A DNA stretch of 64,000 bases from Candidatus Borkfalkia avistercoris (GCA_019115995.1 DXCL01000046.1:62001-126000); one strand, 5' to 3'; positions 16,936-26,884 are shown, numbered from the stretch's first letter. The notes: generated from the letters alone by a model not told the origin. Numbers and translations are program-made.

Positions 16936-17768
16936 TACCTTTTCCTCCCTTCTCCGCCGAGGTCTTTCCAGTAATAATCGCCGAGCGTCTTTCTCAAAAG
17001 ATCGTAATCCGCATAGCGCGAGATCTTTCCGCGCTGCGCGATGGTGATAATGCCCGTCTCCTCCGAAACGATGAGCGCGATCACGTCGGAAGTTTCCGTG
17101 ATCCCGATGCCCGCGCGGTGGCGGGTGCCGAGTTCCTTGGGTATGTTCACGTTCTGCGTGAGGGGCAAAAAGCACCCCGCCGCCTGTATCTTGTAATTGT
17201 TGATGACCATTGCGCCGTCGTGCAGGGGCGCCTTAGGGAAGAATATCCCCTCGATCAGCTGCGCGGAAATGCGCGCGTCCATCATGACGCCGCTCTCCAA
17301 AACTTGGCGGGGGATATTGTCGTTCGCCAAAATGATGAGCGCGCCGATATTGTCCTTAGACATGTTCTGCAACGCGCGGATAATGTCCGCGATGTAGCGC
17401 TCGACCTCTTCTTTCGTAACGTGCGCCTGCTTGTCGGGCTCCTTCGTGAGGAACTTGGGAGAGCCGATATTGAGAATATCCCGCTTGACTTCGACGTTGA
17501 AGATGATCATCACCATCGCTGCAAACACGATCGGGAAAATAAGGAACGCATACCCCGGCAAACTTTCATTGCCGATAAATACGATGCCCGTCACGAGCGT
17601 GAACAGAATGAATACCGCGATCACGCCCTTTGCGTTGCTGTTCTTCAAGATCTTGAAAACATAGTAAAAGACGATGACGAACAATATGATCTCCAACGCG
17701 TCGATAAAATCAAAGCTCCCGAACGCATTGGAGCAAGCCTTGGCGACATTTGAGAAAAACTCCTTCAT
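16935..17768 (-). CDS. cdaA: Diadenylate cyclase CdaA (c-di-AMP synthase)
   Basis: Makes cyclic di-AMP from two ATP at the membrane; in Bacillota this second messenger controls potassium/osmolyte transport and wall homeostasis. 277 residues: three predicted transmembrane helices within about residues 22-95, then the DisA_N cyclase domain. PLHDGAMVI near residue 190 supplies the DGA motif and GTRHRAGIGITETSD near 218 the RHR motif. Both are intact, so the enzyme should be active. Usual neighbours are cdaR and glmM. Here a one-helix CdaR-like stub follows and no glmM is seen in the window. Confidence 0.96.
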   Translation of the reverse strand: MKEFFSNVAKACSNAFGSFDFIDALEIILFVIVFYYVFKILKNSNAKGVIAVFILFTLVTGIVFIGNESLPGYAFLIFPIVFAAMVMIIFNVEVKRDILNIGSPKFLTKEPDKQAHVTKEEVERYIADIIRALQNMSKDNIGALIILANDNIPRQVLESGVMMDARISAQLIEGIFFPKAPLHDGAMVINNYKIQAAGCFLPLTQNVNIPKELGTRHRAGIGITETSDVIALIVSEETGIITIAQRGKISRYADYDLLRKTLGDYYWKDLGGEGRKR

Positions 17769-17842
17769 GTTCCCGACCCCGCAATTTATATATAAATCTA
17801 TTTTACCTTAAAAGCGGAAAAAAATAAAGCAAATCGGCGCCT

Positions 17843-18847
17843 TTATGTGCGGTTATTTGGTTTGAGATCGAAAAATATATCCGCATTTGCCCGCAAAAGC
17901 GCCCCCTCGGGCGTCAGAACGCCGCGTTTGACGCCGTTGATCGCGTCGTTCAGGAATGCATAGCATTTTTTCAGGCGGATCGGCGTAAAGGCGGAAGCCT
18001 GCCTTCGGCTCATCTTTACGGCGTATTCCTTCATTCCGAGCATGGCGGCGGTGTCCGCGTCGCTCTTTTTCAGCGCGGCGATCTCGAACAGCGTTCTGAA
18101 ATAGGAGCACAGCCCGTTGAGCAGATTCATCTCGTCCGCCCCCTTCGCTTTCAGCTCAGCCATGACCGAAGCATACTTCGTATAATTCCCGACGGATATG
18201 GCGCCCGTCATTTCGTAAATTTTATAGTCGGTGTCGCGGTAAACGATCTCGTCCACGTCTTCGGGAGTCAGCTTTCCGCCCCTCCCCGCGAAGGCGATCA
18301 GTTTTTCCGCCTCTCCCGCCACGCGAGACATATCCGCCAGGCAATAGCGCATCACCCGCTCGCACACCTCGGTATCCGCATAGATCTGCTCGCGCTTGAA
18401 GCGCGTATAGATCCAGCGCATCACAGTCTCCTCGTCCGCCCTGCAGCAGTCCACGAAGGTAACGTTCGGCGCTTTTTTGAGGTCGAACCCCTTTCCCTTC
18501 GCGGGAGCGGAATTCACGATGAGCAGAACGGTGCTCGGCTGCGGATCCTCGAAATAGCTTTTCAGGTACGCCGCATATTCCTTTTCCGTCGGATAAAAGT
18601 CCGTCACTTTCACAAGCCGCTTGGGGCTCATGAACGGAAAGCTCTGCGCCGCGGCAACGAGCGCCGTCATCGCAGCCCCCTTCATGTCCGCGCCCTCGTA
18701 TGCCGCGCTGTCCAAAGAGGGCTCCGCAACGAATTTTTCGCGCAGCATCTCCTCCCCGCGCACCTTGAAATATTCCTCCTCCCCCTCAAACAGGTAGATG
18801 GGCGCCGCCCCTTCTTCGAGGCTCTTTTTAAACAATACGAACTTCAT
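17843..18847 (-). CDS. holA: DNA polymerase III delta subunit (clamp-loader wrench)
   Basis: 334-residue delta subunit, which opens the beta clamp within the clamp loader. The N-terminal PIYLFEGEEEYFKVRGEEMLREK replaces a functional P-loop, as usual for delta. SFPFMSPKRLVKVTDFYP and the three-domain AAA-like layout follow, with the C-terminal collar helices (LNLLNGLCSYFRTLFEIA-type segment) at the end. Its ATG lies 20 bases inside the end of comEC, with AAGGAA 9 bases upstream. comEC-holA adjacency is common in Bacillota. Confidence 0.93.
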   Translation of the reverse strand: MKFVLFKKSLEEGAAPIYLFEGEEEYFKVRGEEMLREKFVAEPSLDSAAYEGADMKGAAMTALVAAAQSFPFMSPKRLVKVTDFYPTEKEYAAYLKSYFEDPQPSTVLLIVNSAPAKGKGFDLKKAPNVTFVDCCRADEETVMRWIYTRFKREQIYADTEVCERVMRYCLADMSRVAGEAEKLIAFAGRGGKLTPEDVDEIVYRDTDYKIYEMTGAISVGNYTKYASVMAELKAKGADEMNLLNGLCSYFRTLFEIAALKKSDADTAAMLGMKEYAVKMSRRQASAFTPIRLKKCYAFLNDAINGVKRGVLTPEGALLRANADIFFDLKPNNRT

Positions 18848-21041
18848 GATCCACGTTCCTTCCTTTGCAGGAAATTATATCATCTTTGACGGAAATTTGC
18901 AAGCCGCCCGTATCGTATATATCCAGCTTTGCGGGCGTCTTTTCAAAATAGATCTCCAACGACGGCAGGCACATCGCGTACAGCCCGGGAGAATAATTTT
19001 CCGCGATCAGTATATCCGCCTTGCAAAATCCGTCCGTTGCCGTTCCCACCCCCGCCACGAGCACGCGCGCGCCGCCGATGCGCAAGAGAACGGCCTCACC
19101 GCCCACGAACTCCGCAAAAACGCCGCCCGCGGCAAACGCGCCCTCCTCTTTGAAAACGTCCGTCTCCGAAAACCCGTATTCATAACCGGAAGCGGCGTCG
19201 ATGTAAGCCCGCTCCACACCCGCGCTCTGCAAGAGCGCGGCGAGCGCGCCGTCCGCGCTCTGCGCGTCGCAGGCGAGGAACACGCCGTCCACCCCTTCGA
19301 TCCCTTCGCGCAGAAAATACCGCTCCGCCTCCGTCGGGTCGGGCACGCCCGTCAGCACGAGATAATTCTCCCCTCCGCATTCTATCCGCACGAAATTCGT
19401 GCCGTAGCGCGCATAGATCTCGACGCATGCGCCCGGAAGCGGCGCATTCGCAAACACCATGCCCGCCGTAAGCGCCGTGCAAAGCAGCGCCGCGGCAACG
19501 CCCTTCGGGATCGGGCGCAGGTTGATCTTGTCAGAAAGGAGAAAACACAGTCCGAACCACACCAGCGCCCAACCTCCGAAGGAAAACCCGCCGATAAGCA
19601 GCGCTTTCCAGTCAAACGCGAGCACGGGCAGCTCTGTAAGCACGAGCAAGACCTGCGGCAACCAAAGGAGCGCGCGGGCGGCAAAGGGAAATATGCAGGA
19701 AGCCGCCGCACATACGAACAAGACGGAATACACAAAGCTCGCGAGGGGCACGAACACGAGGTTCAGAAGCATGCCGAGCGCGGAAATATAGCCGAACGAA
19801 TCGAGAAGGATCGGAAAGGTCGCCGCCTGCGCGGAAACGCTCACGCCGACGGCGGAGGCGAGTTTTCCGGGCATATGCGGCACCCGAGCCAAAAGCCTGG
19901 AAAGGCTCCCGCCGAGCACGATGATGCCTCCCGCCGCCGCGACGGAAAGGCGGAACCCGACCTGATAAAAATATACGGGATTGACGAGCAGAACGCACAG
20001 CGCCGCGAGGGATACGGAATTGAGCGCGTCGTATTTGAGCCCGACGGCGCCGGCGAACGAGAGCGCAAGGCACATGATCATCGCGCGCACCGAGGAAGGC
20101 GAAAAGCCGCATACGCCCGCATAAAAGACGAGTACGGCCGCGATAACGGGCAGCCTGACAAACGGCTTTGCGCGCAATTTTTTCATGAGCGCGGAAAGCA
20201 GCCCGTAAACGACGCCGATATGCAGCCCCGAAACGGCGAAGACATGCGCGGTGCCGCCGTAGCGGAAACTGTCGAGCATTCCCTCGTCGATGAGCCCGCT
20301 GTCGCCCGTAAGCATCGCATACGCGACGCCCGCCTGCTCTTCCTCCATGCCCGAAAACAGCGCCCCGCGCAGGGCGTCGCGCACGCTCCCGAACAGATCG
20401 AAGCTTTTTCCCGCATACTCCACATTCTCCGCCCCGACAAACGCGCGGTATTTTACGCCGTCGAGCACGGGATAGGAATTGACCTCCCCGTACGCGAAAA
20501 AATCCATCGTTTCGATCTCTGCAAAAAAGCGCACGCGCGTTCCCGCCGGCACATGTTCCCCGCCCGAAACATACGCGTACATTTTATATTCCGCGGAAAA
20601 ATACCCGTCCCCGTTCATGACCTGCACGTCTTTAAGGGTGAGCCGATACCCGTAGTCATACGCGTTCGCTTCATGCACCGTGCCCGCGATATAACATTCG
20701 CCGTCAAAGGCGGGCGCGCCTTCGTACCCTTCGCGCACGAGTTGAAACCCCGCCGCCGTTCCGCAAAACACTATCGCGAGCAGGGCGATAAACACGGCCG
20801 CGCCGCGCATGCCGAACCGCCTTCCCCTCCGCAAAGCCCCTTTTCTTTTCAGCAAAGCGACCGCTGCGGCGGCGGCAGTAACCGGCAGTGCGGACAACAG
20901 CGAATACCAACCGGAAAAACGGGCGGAAAACGCGGCGCAGGCCGCCGCGAGCGCAAGCAAAAATACGGGGCGGAAGTTGACGACCCTCTCCCCCGTAAAC
21001 AGCCGGCTCTTTTTTCCGTTCTCTCCCGCTTCCGCCATCAT
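18828..21041 (-). CDS. comEC: ComEC/Rec2 DNA-uptake channel protein with a degenerate lactamase domain
   Basis: Polytopic inner-membrane protein of about 737 residues that forms the channel for single-stranded DNA during transformation. An N-terminal OB-like extracellular domain (FDGECYIAGTVHEANAYDYG region) precedes the competence core with GTAHVFAVSGLHIG, the family's most conserved motif, and roughly eight to ten helices. The C-terminal region lines up with the metallo-beta-lactamase domain of ComEC, but the HxHxDH site is replaced by LACDAQSADG, and the later metal ligands are missing too. The start near 21041 (tandem ATG-ATG) was chosen because it immediately precedes the first basic and hydrophobic segment. 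Other competence genes are not in view. Confidence 0.9.
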   Translation of the reverse strand: MMAEAGENGKKSRLFTGERVVNFRPVFLLALAAACAAFSARFSGWYSLLSALPVTAAAAAVALLKRKGALRRGRRFGMRGAAVFIALLAIVFCGTAAGFQLVREGYEGAPAFDGECYIAGTVHEANAYDYGYRLTLKDVQVMNGDGYFSAEYKMYAYVSGGEHVPAGTRVRFFAEIETMDFFAYGEVNSYPVLDGVKYRAFVGAENVEYAGKSFDLFGSVRDALRGALFSGMEEEQAGVAYAMLTGDSGLIDEGMLDSFRYGGTAHVFAVSGLHIGVVYGLLSALMKKLRAKPFVRLPVIAAVLVFYAGVCGFSPSSVRAMIMCLALSFAGAVGLKYDALNSVSLAALCVLLVNPVYFYQVGFRLSVAAAGGIIVLGGSLSRLLARVPHMPGKLASAVGVSVSAQAATFPILLDSFGYISALGMLLNLVFVPLASFVYSVLFVCAAASCIFPFAARALLWLPQVLLVLTELPVLAFDWKALLIGGFSFGGWALVWFGLCFLLSDKINLRPIPKGVAAALLCTALTAGMVFANAPLPGACVEIYARYGTNFVRIECGGENYLVLTGVPDPTEAERYFLREGIEGVDGVFLACDAQSADGALAALLQSAGVERAYIDAASGYEYGFSETDVFKEEGAFAAGGVFAEFVGGEAVLLRIGGARVLVAGVGTATDGFCKADILIAENYSPGLYAMCLPSLEIYFEKTPAKLDIYDTGGLQISVKDDIISCKGRNVDHEVRIV

Positions 21042-21145
21042 TCGTACATTCTCTCGGCTCTTTCCGTATTTTTCCCGATGCGATACGCGCAAAGCGGCGG
21101 AGCGCCGCGAAAACCGCCGCACCCCGCCGCACGCCGTTAACTCCG

Positions 21146-24100
21146 TCAGCAGAGACTGATGCGGTCGCTGATGGAGCGTACGAAAAGATTTTTCTCTACG
21201 CCCAGCGAAACGCATTCACCTATAAATTCCGTCAATTTATCGCTCGGCCTCGCAATTTTGAGTTCCGCACACACGAGCGGCACCAGTTCGTCGCCGTACA
21301 GGCTCACGCGGTTTTCCAAAAGCCCCTTGATGAGCGCGATCATCTCGTACGGAGTAAAATCCTCCTCCGACTTTCTCAGCGGCTCCGCAGGCTCCACGCG
21401 GTAAAAATCACAGTCGAGGCATTTGTCCGACTTGCGCAGATACCGCCTTCCGCACAGATCTTCTCCTTTGAGGTCGCACAGTTTGATAAGATTTTCCATG
21501 CGTTCCTCCACCTTGCCGCCGTATTTCTGAATGCCGAGCGAGGCGAGGCACCGCTTCATCAGGAATTTGTCGCTGAGCGGCTCCTCCGCCGCCGCGATCG
21601 CTTTGAGCCGCGCCAGAATCTCCTGATCGTTCTCCCCGCCCGTCACGTAATTGGAGAGGTTGCTGCCCTGTTCGATCTTGGCATAGCGATAGTTTTTCCT
21701 GTATTTTGAAAGGTGGTCGCGGCTCCCCTTTTCCACACCCGTAAGGCGGTCGAGCACGTCCTTGATCTTCTTGATCTCCCGCTTCGGATTGTTGATAAAG
21801 TTGATGGTAAACAGGCGCACCACGTTCCAGTTGTTGAGTTTGAGCGTCTGTATCTGCAAAATATTCCTGTCTTTCGCGCTCGAACGGTACGCCGTAGCGC
21901 CGTCGCATACGACGGCGAGGATAAAGCGCTTTCTGTTTTTGGGGTCGAGCACGGCGCAGTCGATCTTAAAATCGGAAATGCCCACGTCGTAACGGCACTC
22001 GTAGCCGTAATTTTTGAGCTCCTCCGCAATATATTTGCCGATCCCGCTGCGGCTCGCCTTGATCTCCTCGGAATTGATGGCGAGAGTCGTTTTGCCCTTT
22101 TCCGCGAATTCGAGAAACGCCTTTAACCCCGCCACGCCCTTGCTGTTCGTTTTGGCGAGATTGATCATCGCCGACGTCATCGACGAGAAAACGACCATCT
22201 CTTCCCGTGCGCGCGACACGGCTACGTTCAGTCTCCTCCACCCGCCGATCTGATTGAGCGGGCCGAAATTCAAAGACACCCTGCCCGCCCTGTCCGGCCC
22301 GTAGCAGACGGAGAACAGGATCACGTCGCGCTCGTCGCCCTGTACGTTTTCGAGATTTTTCACGAACAGCGACTCTTCCCTTTCATACGCGGCGTCTTCC
22401 AGCTTGTTTTTGACGAGCGCGTCGGTGAGCCGCCTCTCGATGTAATCCTGCTGCGCCGTGGAAAAAGTTACGACGCCGATGCTCGAACGGGAAAGCTTCG
22501 GATCCTTCAACCGCCTTACGACCTCCGCCACGAGCGCTTCGGCCTCCGCCTTGTTCCGCTTTGTAAAGCCGCGGTCATATACGCCGTCTTCCACGAGTGC
22601 CAGCCGCACCTTGCTTTCGAGCGCGTCGGGCGAAGGGAAGGTGCACAGCTTGTTCCCGTAATACATGATGTTGGAAAAGGCGATCAGGCTCTCGTGCTTG
22701 CTGCGGTAATGCCAGTTGAGATGCTTTTCGGGCATGCTGAGGGCGAGGCAGTCGTCCAAAATGCTTTCCAGATCCTCCGCGTCGAGATTTTCCTCGTCCA
22801 CATAGCCGGAACTGAAAAACGAAGTCGGCGGCAGCTGTTTGGGGTCGCCGACGACGACCGCATTTTTCGCCCTCGCGAGCGAGCCGATCGCCTCGCTGGT
22901 CGGCAGCTGAGACGCCTCGTCAAAGACCACGAGATCGAAAATATCCGCTTCCGCGGGCAGATATTGCGCCACGGTAATGGGGCTCATCAGCATGCACGGC
23001 GCGAGCTTTTTGATGAGCTCGGGTATCTCCGCAAAAAACGCTTTGAGCGTCATGCCGCGCATATTGCTCTTTACGATGCGCTGAAAGGCGAGCACCTCCA
23101 AACTGAGCGCGCCCTCCGTAGACGTCGTGGGAAGGTCTGCGATCAGCTTTCCTCGTATATGCTCTTTGGAAAGCTTGGCAAACTGCTCGTCGAGCAGGCG
23201 GAACTGCTCTATCTTCTCCTCCAATACAGACGCCGAAAATTTGGAGAGAACGGGATCGGTGCCGATATTCGTTTCGATAAAATTGCGGTAAACGTTTTTG
23301 CGGAAGCTCCCCAGGATATTGTCGGAGGAAACGGCGCCCGATTCGAGCGACTCCGTGATAAAGGAGAGCCCTTCCTCCCCGAGCTTTTTGGAAATGCTCT
23401 TGTACATGCACCATGCGGGAAGCATGTCGATATTGTCTATCAGCGCGCCCGCCTTGATGTTGAAATAATCCAGAATGTCCTCGTCGCTGTACTCTTCCGC
23501 GTCCGCGCATATGATCGAGACAAAGCTTTTCATGCTGTTCTCGAATCCGGAGATCGCCTGCCTGAGCCCGTCGAGCACGGGGATCGCATAGCCTCCCGCG
23601 ACCGATTTGACGCATACGCTGTTGAAGCTGTCGGCATTGTAATCCATGAACACGCCCTCGCAGAGCGCGTGCATCTCGCGGAGCGCCTCCATAAATTCGT
23701 CGCGCCGCTTGAAGTTGATCCTTCCGCCGCGGTCGGAAAAATTCGCCGCAAGCCCGGTATTGCTCTTCACGAGTTGCAGATCCTCGTAGATCTGCGCCAC
23801 GATGCCGATATATTTGAGCTCGTCCGCCTCGGCAAGCTTGTTTACGGAAGCCCGCCGCAGCCTCTTCGCGAGTACGGAAAGCACCTTGGAGCTCTTATAA
23901 TTTTCTCCCCAGTTGTCCAGTTCCTGTTCGATCACCGCGGGGTCGGCGTCTATGTCGATGAGCGCCTTAAAATTTTTGAAGTAATTGCCGAGCAGCCTGT
24001 CCAGCCGGCGGTTCGCGTTGAAAAATACGTAAAATTCGTTTTCGTCGCAACCGAAATATTTTTTGATCTCCTCCCCGCCCAGCTTATCGATGAGCTGCAC

Positions 24101-26821
24101 GAGCGTGGCGAGCTTTTTGAGGGTAAAGGCGCTCACCCGCTGGCGGTAAAAGTCGAGGAACAAGCTCAGATAGCTTTTCAGATGGCGGATCTCCGCGATG
24201 AGCACCTCCGCCGCATAATACACGCGGTTTCTCACGTCCGCGTCGTATTCGGTCAGGTTCACGTTCGCAAAGGGCGAGCGGTACGCCCCGCCGCAGCTCT
24301 TCGCGGCGGCGGAAACGTCGAGCAGCATCTGCTCGTACCTTTCCAGCTTTTCGCGCGTGAGACTGTCGTAAAAGGTGCTCTCTATATCCAGAACGTCGGG
24401 CGCGTTCTTGTTCTTTTCGTAAATGAGGATCGCCTCATAGAGGGAAACGCCCAGCCTGCGCTTTCTGTGCAGCGCGTTTACGGGTTCGTTGAGCGTGTTC
24501 CTAAGCTCCGCAATCTGCTCCCCCTTCGCCTCGAACTCCGAAGCCGCGTCTTCCGCGGTGAGGGAAAGCGTCGTATCCAGCTTTTTGAGAAGCTCCGCCT
24601 TGTCCAGCTTATTGGAATGCACTTCCAGGCAGAAGTCGCCGAGCCCCACGGAATCCAGTCTCTTTTTGACGACGGAGAGCGCCGCCTGTTTTTCCGCGAC
24701 GAACAGGACCCTTTTCCCCTTGTTCAGGCAATTGGCGATGATGTTGGTGATGGTCTGGCTCTTGCCCGTTCCCGGAGGGCCGTGCAGCACGAAGCTCTTG
24801 CCCTCGGCAGCCTCCGCGATGGCGGAAAACTGCGAGCTGTCCGCCGTGAGCGGCATCAAAATTTCGGCGGGCGCGTAGTCGTCTTCCGCCTTGTCCTCGA
24901 ACACGTTGCCCGTTATCTCCAAGCGGTTGTTGAGCAAAGATTTCACGAGCGCGTTTTTCCTGAACTTGTCGATATTTTTGCGCACGTCGTTCCACATCGC
25001 AAAGCGCGCGAAGGAGAAGTTGGCGAGATATACCTCTTCCAGCACGTCCCAGCGGCTCATGTTCAGGATCTCCATCTTGACCATGGCGAGGATCTCCGAG
25101 ATCTTGATCCCCGAGGATATGTTTTCCAGCCCGCGCACGTCTATCTTGAATTCGCGCATGAGAAATTCGAGCAGCGTGCTGTTGAACTGCGTTTCCTCTT
25201 CGGAAACGGTAACAGAATACCCCTTTCCTCCCTTACTGCGGGAAATTTTTACGGGCACCAGCACGAGGGGCGCGTATTTCGCCTCCGATGAGTTGTTTTC
25301 GTACCATTTCAGAAAGCCGAACGCGAGGAACAGAACGTTGGCGCCCGCCTCCTCTTCGGCGGTCTTCGCCTTTTTGATGAGATAGCGCAGGATATCCGCC
25401 ATTTCGTCCTTTTCGCAGAAAGCGCGCAGCCGCTTGTTTTTCAGCTCCACCTTGATGAGCTCCGCAAGCATCGCGAGCCGCGAAGCGCCGCCGAAGTGCT
25501 CGTCTTCGGGCACAACGGCGCGCACGTCGGCTGTCTTTTCCAAAAGGGCAAAGGGAGCCCCTTCCGAAAGCGCGCCGTAAGTCGCGTTCAGATCCGCAGA
25601 AATGATGTGCAGCACATTCTTTGCGGGATTGAAATTGAGCAGGGAATTTTTGAGCGAAAGGTCTAAAAGCCGCCTTTCCCACTGCTTGTTTTTGGTCGCT
25701 TTGCCGTCGAAGGAGAGCTTTTTCAGCCCGAGAATATTTTTGGGCGCCTCCTCCGCGTTCGTATCCTCCTCCGTCAGAAGTTCATATCCCTTGATGCCCT
25801 TCACTTTGAGGGGCAGCGGCATGATCCGCCCGAGGCGGCAGCGCTTTACGTCGATCACGGTATCGTAATAGCCCGATTCGATCTTCTGCGCAAAATGCTT
25901 TTCGGAAACGGTATAGTTCACGTTCCTGCCCGCAAAAACGTCTTCCGTGTCGAACATGCTCACGTTGTTGATGCCGCCCGAGATGTACTTTTGCAGCAGA
26001 ACGGCGTCGTCGCTCACGCTTTCGGAAAAACAGTTGTCGTACAGCCACGCCCCGCAGCTCACGCTCTTCTCGCCCAGCGCCAGAACGGGGTGCAGCCCCG
26101 CGCATTCCAGGCAAGACGCCAAAAAGAGGGAGAGCTCGAACGAGGTGCTCACCTTGTTTTTGAGTATTTTCGTGATGTCGCCGACGGGTACGGGATCGTC
26201 GTAATTGTATTCCGCGGCAGACTTTTCGATCGCCTGCTTTTTTACGACGGCGTAGATCGCCGCAACGAGCTGGCGGATCTTGTTTTTATCCCCCTCCTGA
26301 TACCCCCGCCATTCGCAGGCTATGTTCCATTTTTTGAGGATCTCCTGCGCGTCGGAAAGCACGCGCAGGCAGTCCGCGATCTTCGGGCGGCAAAAGCAGG
26401 AAAGCAGCGCCGCGTTTCCGCCCCGCCCGCACCAATAGTCGAACGGCAGCACGGTAACTTCCGCCTTTTCCTCGCAGATCACGTCCTTTCCGTGCAAAAC
26501 GCGCAGCGTTACAGAAGAAACGCCGATCTCGGAAACCTCCGTAAGATACAGGGGCGAGACCACGTTTTCCGCCGCGATCTCCACCGCGCTTTCAAAAGGC
26601 AGAACGTCGAGGTGCTTTGAAAAGGGCAGAATGAGCCCGTCCGAGCTCTCCACCGTCACGTCTACGTCCTCCACGGCTTCGGAGCCGGCGTTCGCCACCT
26701 GCAACGTCAGAAAGAGCGGCACGCGGTTAAAATAGTCCGCATAACCGATAAACTGCTGCAATTTGTAATGAAGGCTCACATTCTCTTTTACCGAATTTTT
26801 CGCCGATCTTTTTCCTGCCAT
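21146..26821 (-). CDS. Giant SF1 helicase with DUF4011 and a C-terminal restriction-like nuclease domain
   Basis: 1891 residues, the largest gene here. The N-terminal ~400 residues include a beta-sandwich-like start and a DUF4011-type region (LDLSLKNSLLNFNP). Walker A GPPGTGKSQT lies near residue 680. A long helical insert (~740-1230) separates it from Walker B FDEASQLPTSEA near 1300 and GDPKQLPPTSFF. NVQGDERDVILFSVCYGPD and LNVAVSRAREEM are helicase motifs V and VI. After them, a segment near 1600-1650 (YDVGISDFKIDCAVLDP...FILAVVCDG) looks like the Vsr/MTES_1575 restriction-endonuclease fold, followed by a DUF3320-like tail. The gene has its own strong promoter. This domain order matches the single-protein 'Hhe' defence type as I recall it; a DNA-repair role is the alternative. 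Confidence 0.88.
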   Translation of the reverse strand: MAGKRSAKNSVKENVSLHYKLQQFIGYADYFNRVPLFLTLQVANAGSEAVEDVDVTVESSDGLILPFSKHLDVLPFESAVEIAAENVVSPLYLTEVSEIGVSSVTLRVLHGKDVICEEKAEVTVLPFDYWCGRGGNAALLSCFCRPKIADCLRVLSDAQEILKKWNIACEWRGYQEGDKNKIRQLVAAIYAVVKKQAIEKSAAEYNYDDPVPVGDITKILKNKVSTSFELSLFLASCLECAGLHPVLALGEKSVSCGAWLYDNCFSESVSDDAVLLQKYISGGINNVSMFDTEDVFAGRNVNYTVSEKHFAQKIESGYYDTVIDVKRCRLGRIMPLPLKVKGIKGYELLTEEDTNAEEAPKNILGLKKLSFDGKATKNKQWERRLLDLSLKNSLLNFNPAKNVLHIISADLNATYGALSEGAPFALLEKTADVRAVVPEDEHFGGASRLAMLAELIKVELKNKRLRAFCEKDEMADILRYLIKKAKTAEEEAGANVLFLAFGFLKWYENNSSEAKYAPLVLVPVKISRSKGGKGYSVTVSEEETQFNSTLLEFLMREFKIDVRGLENISSGIKISEILAMVKMEILNMSRWDVLEEVYLANFSFARFAMWNDVRKNIDKFRKNALVKSLLNNRLEITGNVFEDKAEDDYAPAEILMPLTADSSQFSAIAEAAEGKSFVLHGPPGTGKSQTITNIIANCLNKGKRVLFVAEKQAALSVVKKRLDSVGLGDFCLEVHSNKLDKAELLKKLDTTLSLTAEDAASEFEAKGEQIAELRNTLNEPVNALHRKRRLGVSLYEAILIYEKNKNAPDVLDIESTFYDSLTREKLERYEQMLLDVSAAAKSCGGAYRSPFANVNLTEYDADVRNRVYYAAEVLIAEIRHLKSYLSLFLDFYRQRVSAFTLKKLATLVQLIDKLGGEEIKKYFGCDENEFYVFFNANRRLDRLLGNYFKNFKALIDIDADPAVIEQELDNWGENYKSSKVLSVLAKRLRRASVNKLAEADELKYIGIVAQIYEDLQLVKSNTGLAANFSDRGGRINFKRRDEFMEALREMHALCEGVFMDYNADSFNSVCVKSVAGGYAIPVLDGLRQAISGFENSMKSFVSIICADAEEYSDEDILDYFNIKAGALIDNIDMLPAWCMYKSISKKLGEEGLSFITESLESGAVSSDNILGSFRKNVYRNFIETNIGTDPVLSKFSASVLEEKIEQFRLLDEQFAKLSKEHIRGKLIADLPTTSTEGALSLEVLAFQRIVKSNMRGMTLKAFFAEIPELIKKLAPCMLMSPITVAQYLPAEADIFDLVVFDEASQLPTSEAIGSLARAKNAVVVGDPKQLPPTSFFSSGYVDEENLDAEDLESILDDCLALSMPEKHLNWHYRSKHESLIAFSNIMYYGNKLCTFPSPDALESKVRLALVEDGVYDRGFTKRNKAEAEALVAEVVRRLKDPKLSRSSIGVVTFSTAQQDYIERRLTDALVKNKLEDAAYEREESLFVKNLENVQGDERDVILFSVCYGPDRAGRVSLNFGPLNQIGGWRRLNVAVSRAREEMVVFSSMTSAMINLAKTNSKGVAGLKAFLEFAEKGKTTLAINSEEIKASRSGIGKYIAEELKNYGYECRYDVGISDFKIDCAVLDPKNRKRFILAVVCDGATAYRSSAKDRNILQIQTLKLNNWNVVRLFTINFINNPKREIKKIKDVLDRLTGVEKGSRDHLSKYRKNYRYAKIEQGSNLSNYVTGGENDQEILARLKAIAAAEEPLSDKFLMKRCLASLGIQKYGGKVEERMENLIKLCDLKGEDLCGRRYLRKSDKCLDCDFYRVEPAEPLRKSEEDFTPYEMIALIKGLLENRVSLYGDELVPLVCAELKIARPSDKLTEFIGECVSLGVEKNLFVRSISDRISLC

Positions 26822-26855
26822 CGTACGCCCTCTCCCGCAATTTTATTCGCCCTTT

Positions 26856-26884
26856 ATTATACCATATCTTCCCTCTTTTGGCAA
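26856..26884 (-). promoter_or_regulatory. Promoter of the DUF4011 helicase gene
   Basis: Minus strand: TTGCCA (26884-26879), 17-base spacer, perfect TATAAT (26861-26856). It predicts a leader of about 28 bases with the GGAGAGG ribosome binding site. Confidence 0.82.

Noticed and set aside
18798..21140. A 780-codon open frame on the plus strand
   Set aside because: Antisense shadow of comEC; highly basic, low-complexity product with no recognisable domain.
22694..25291. An 865-codon open frame on the plus strand
   Set aside because: Antisense register of the DUF4011 helicase gene, which has clear helicase motifs throughout; no promoter or ribosome binding site fits.
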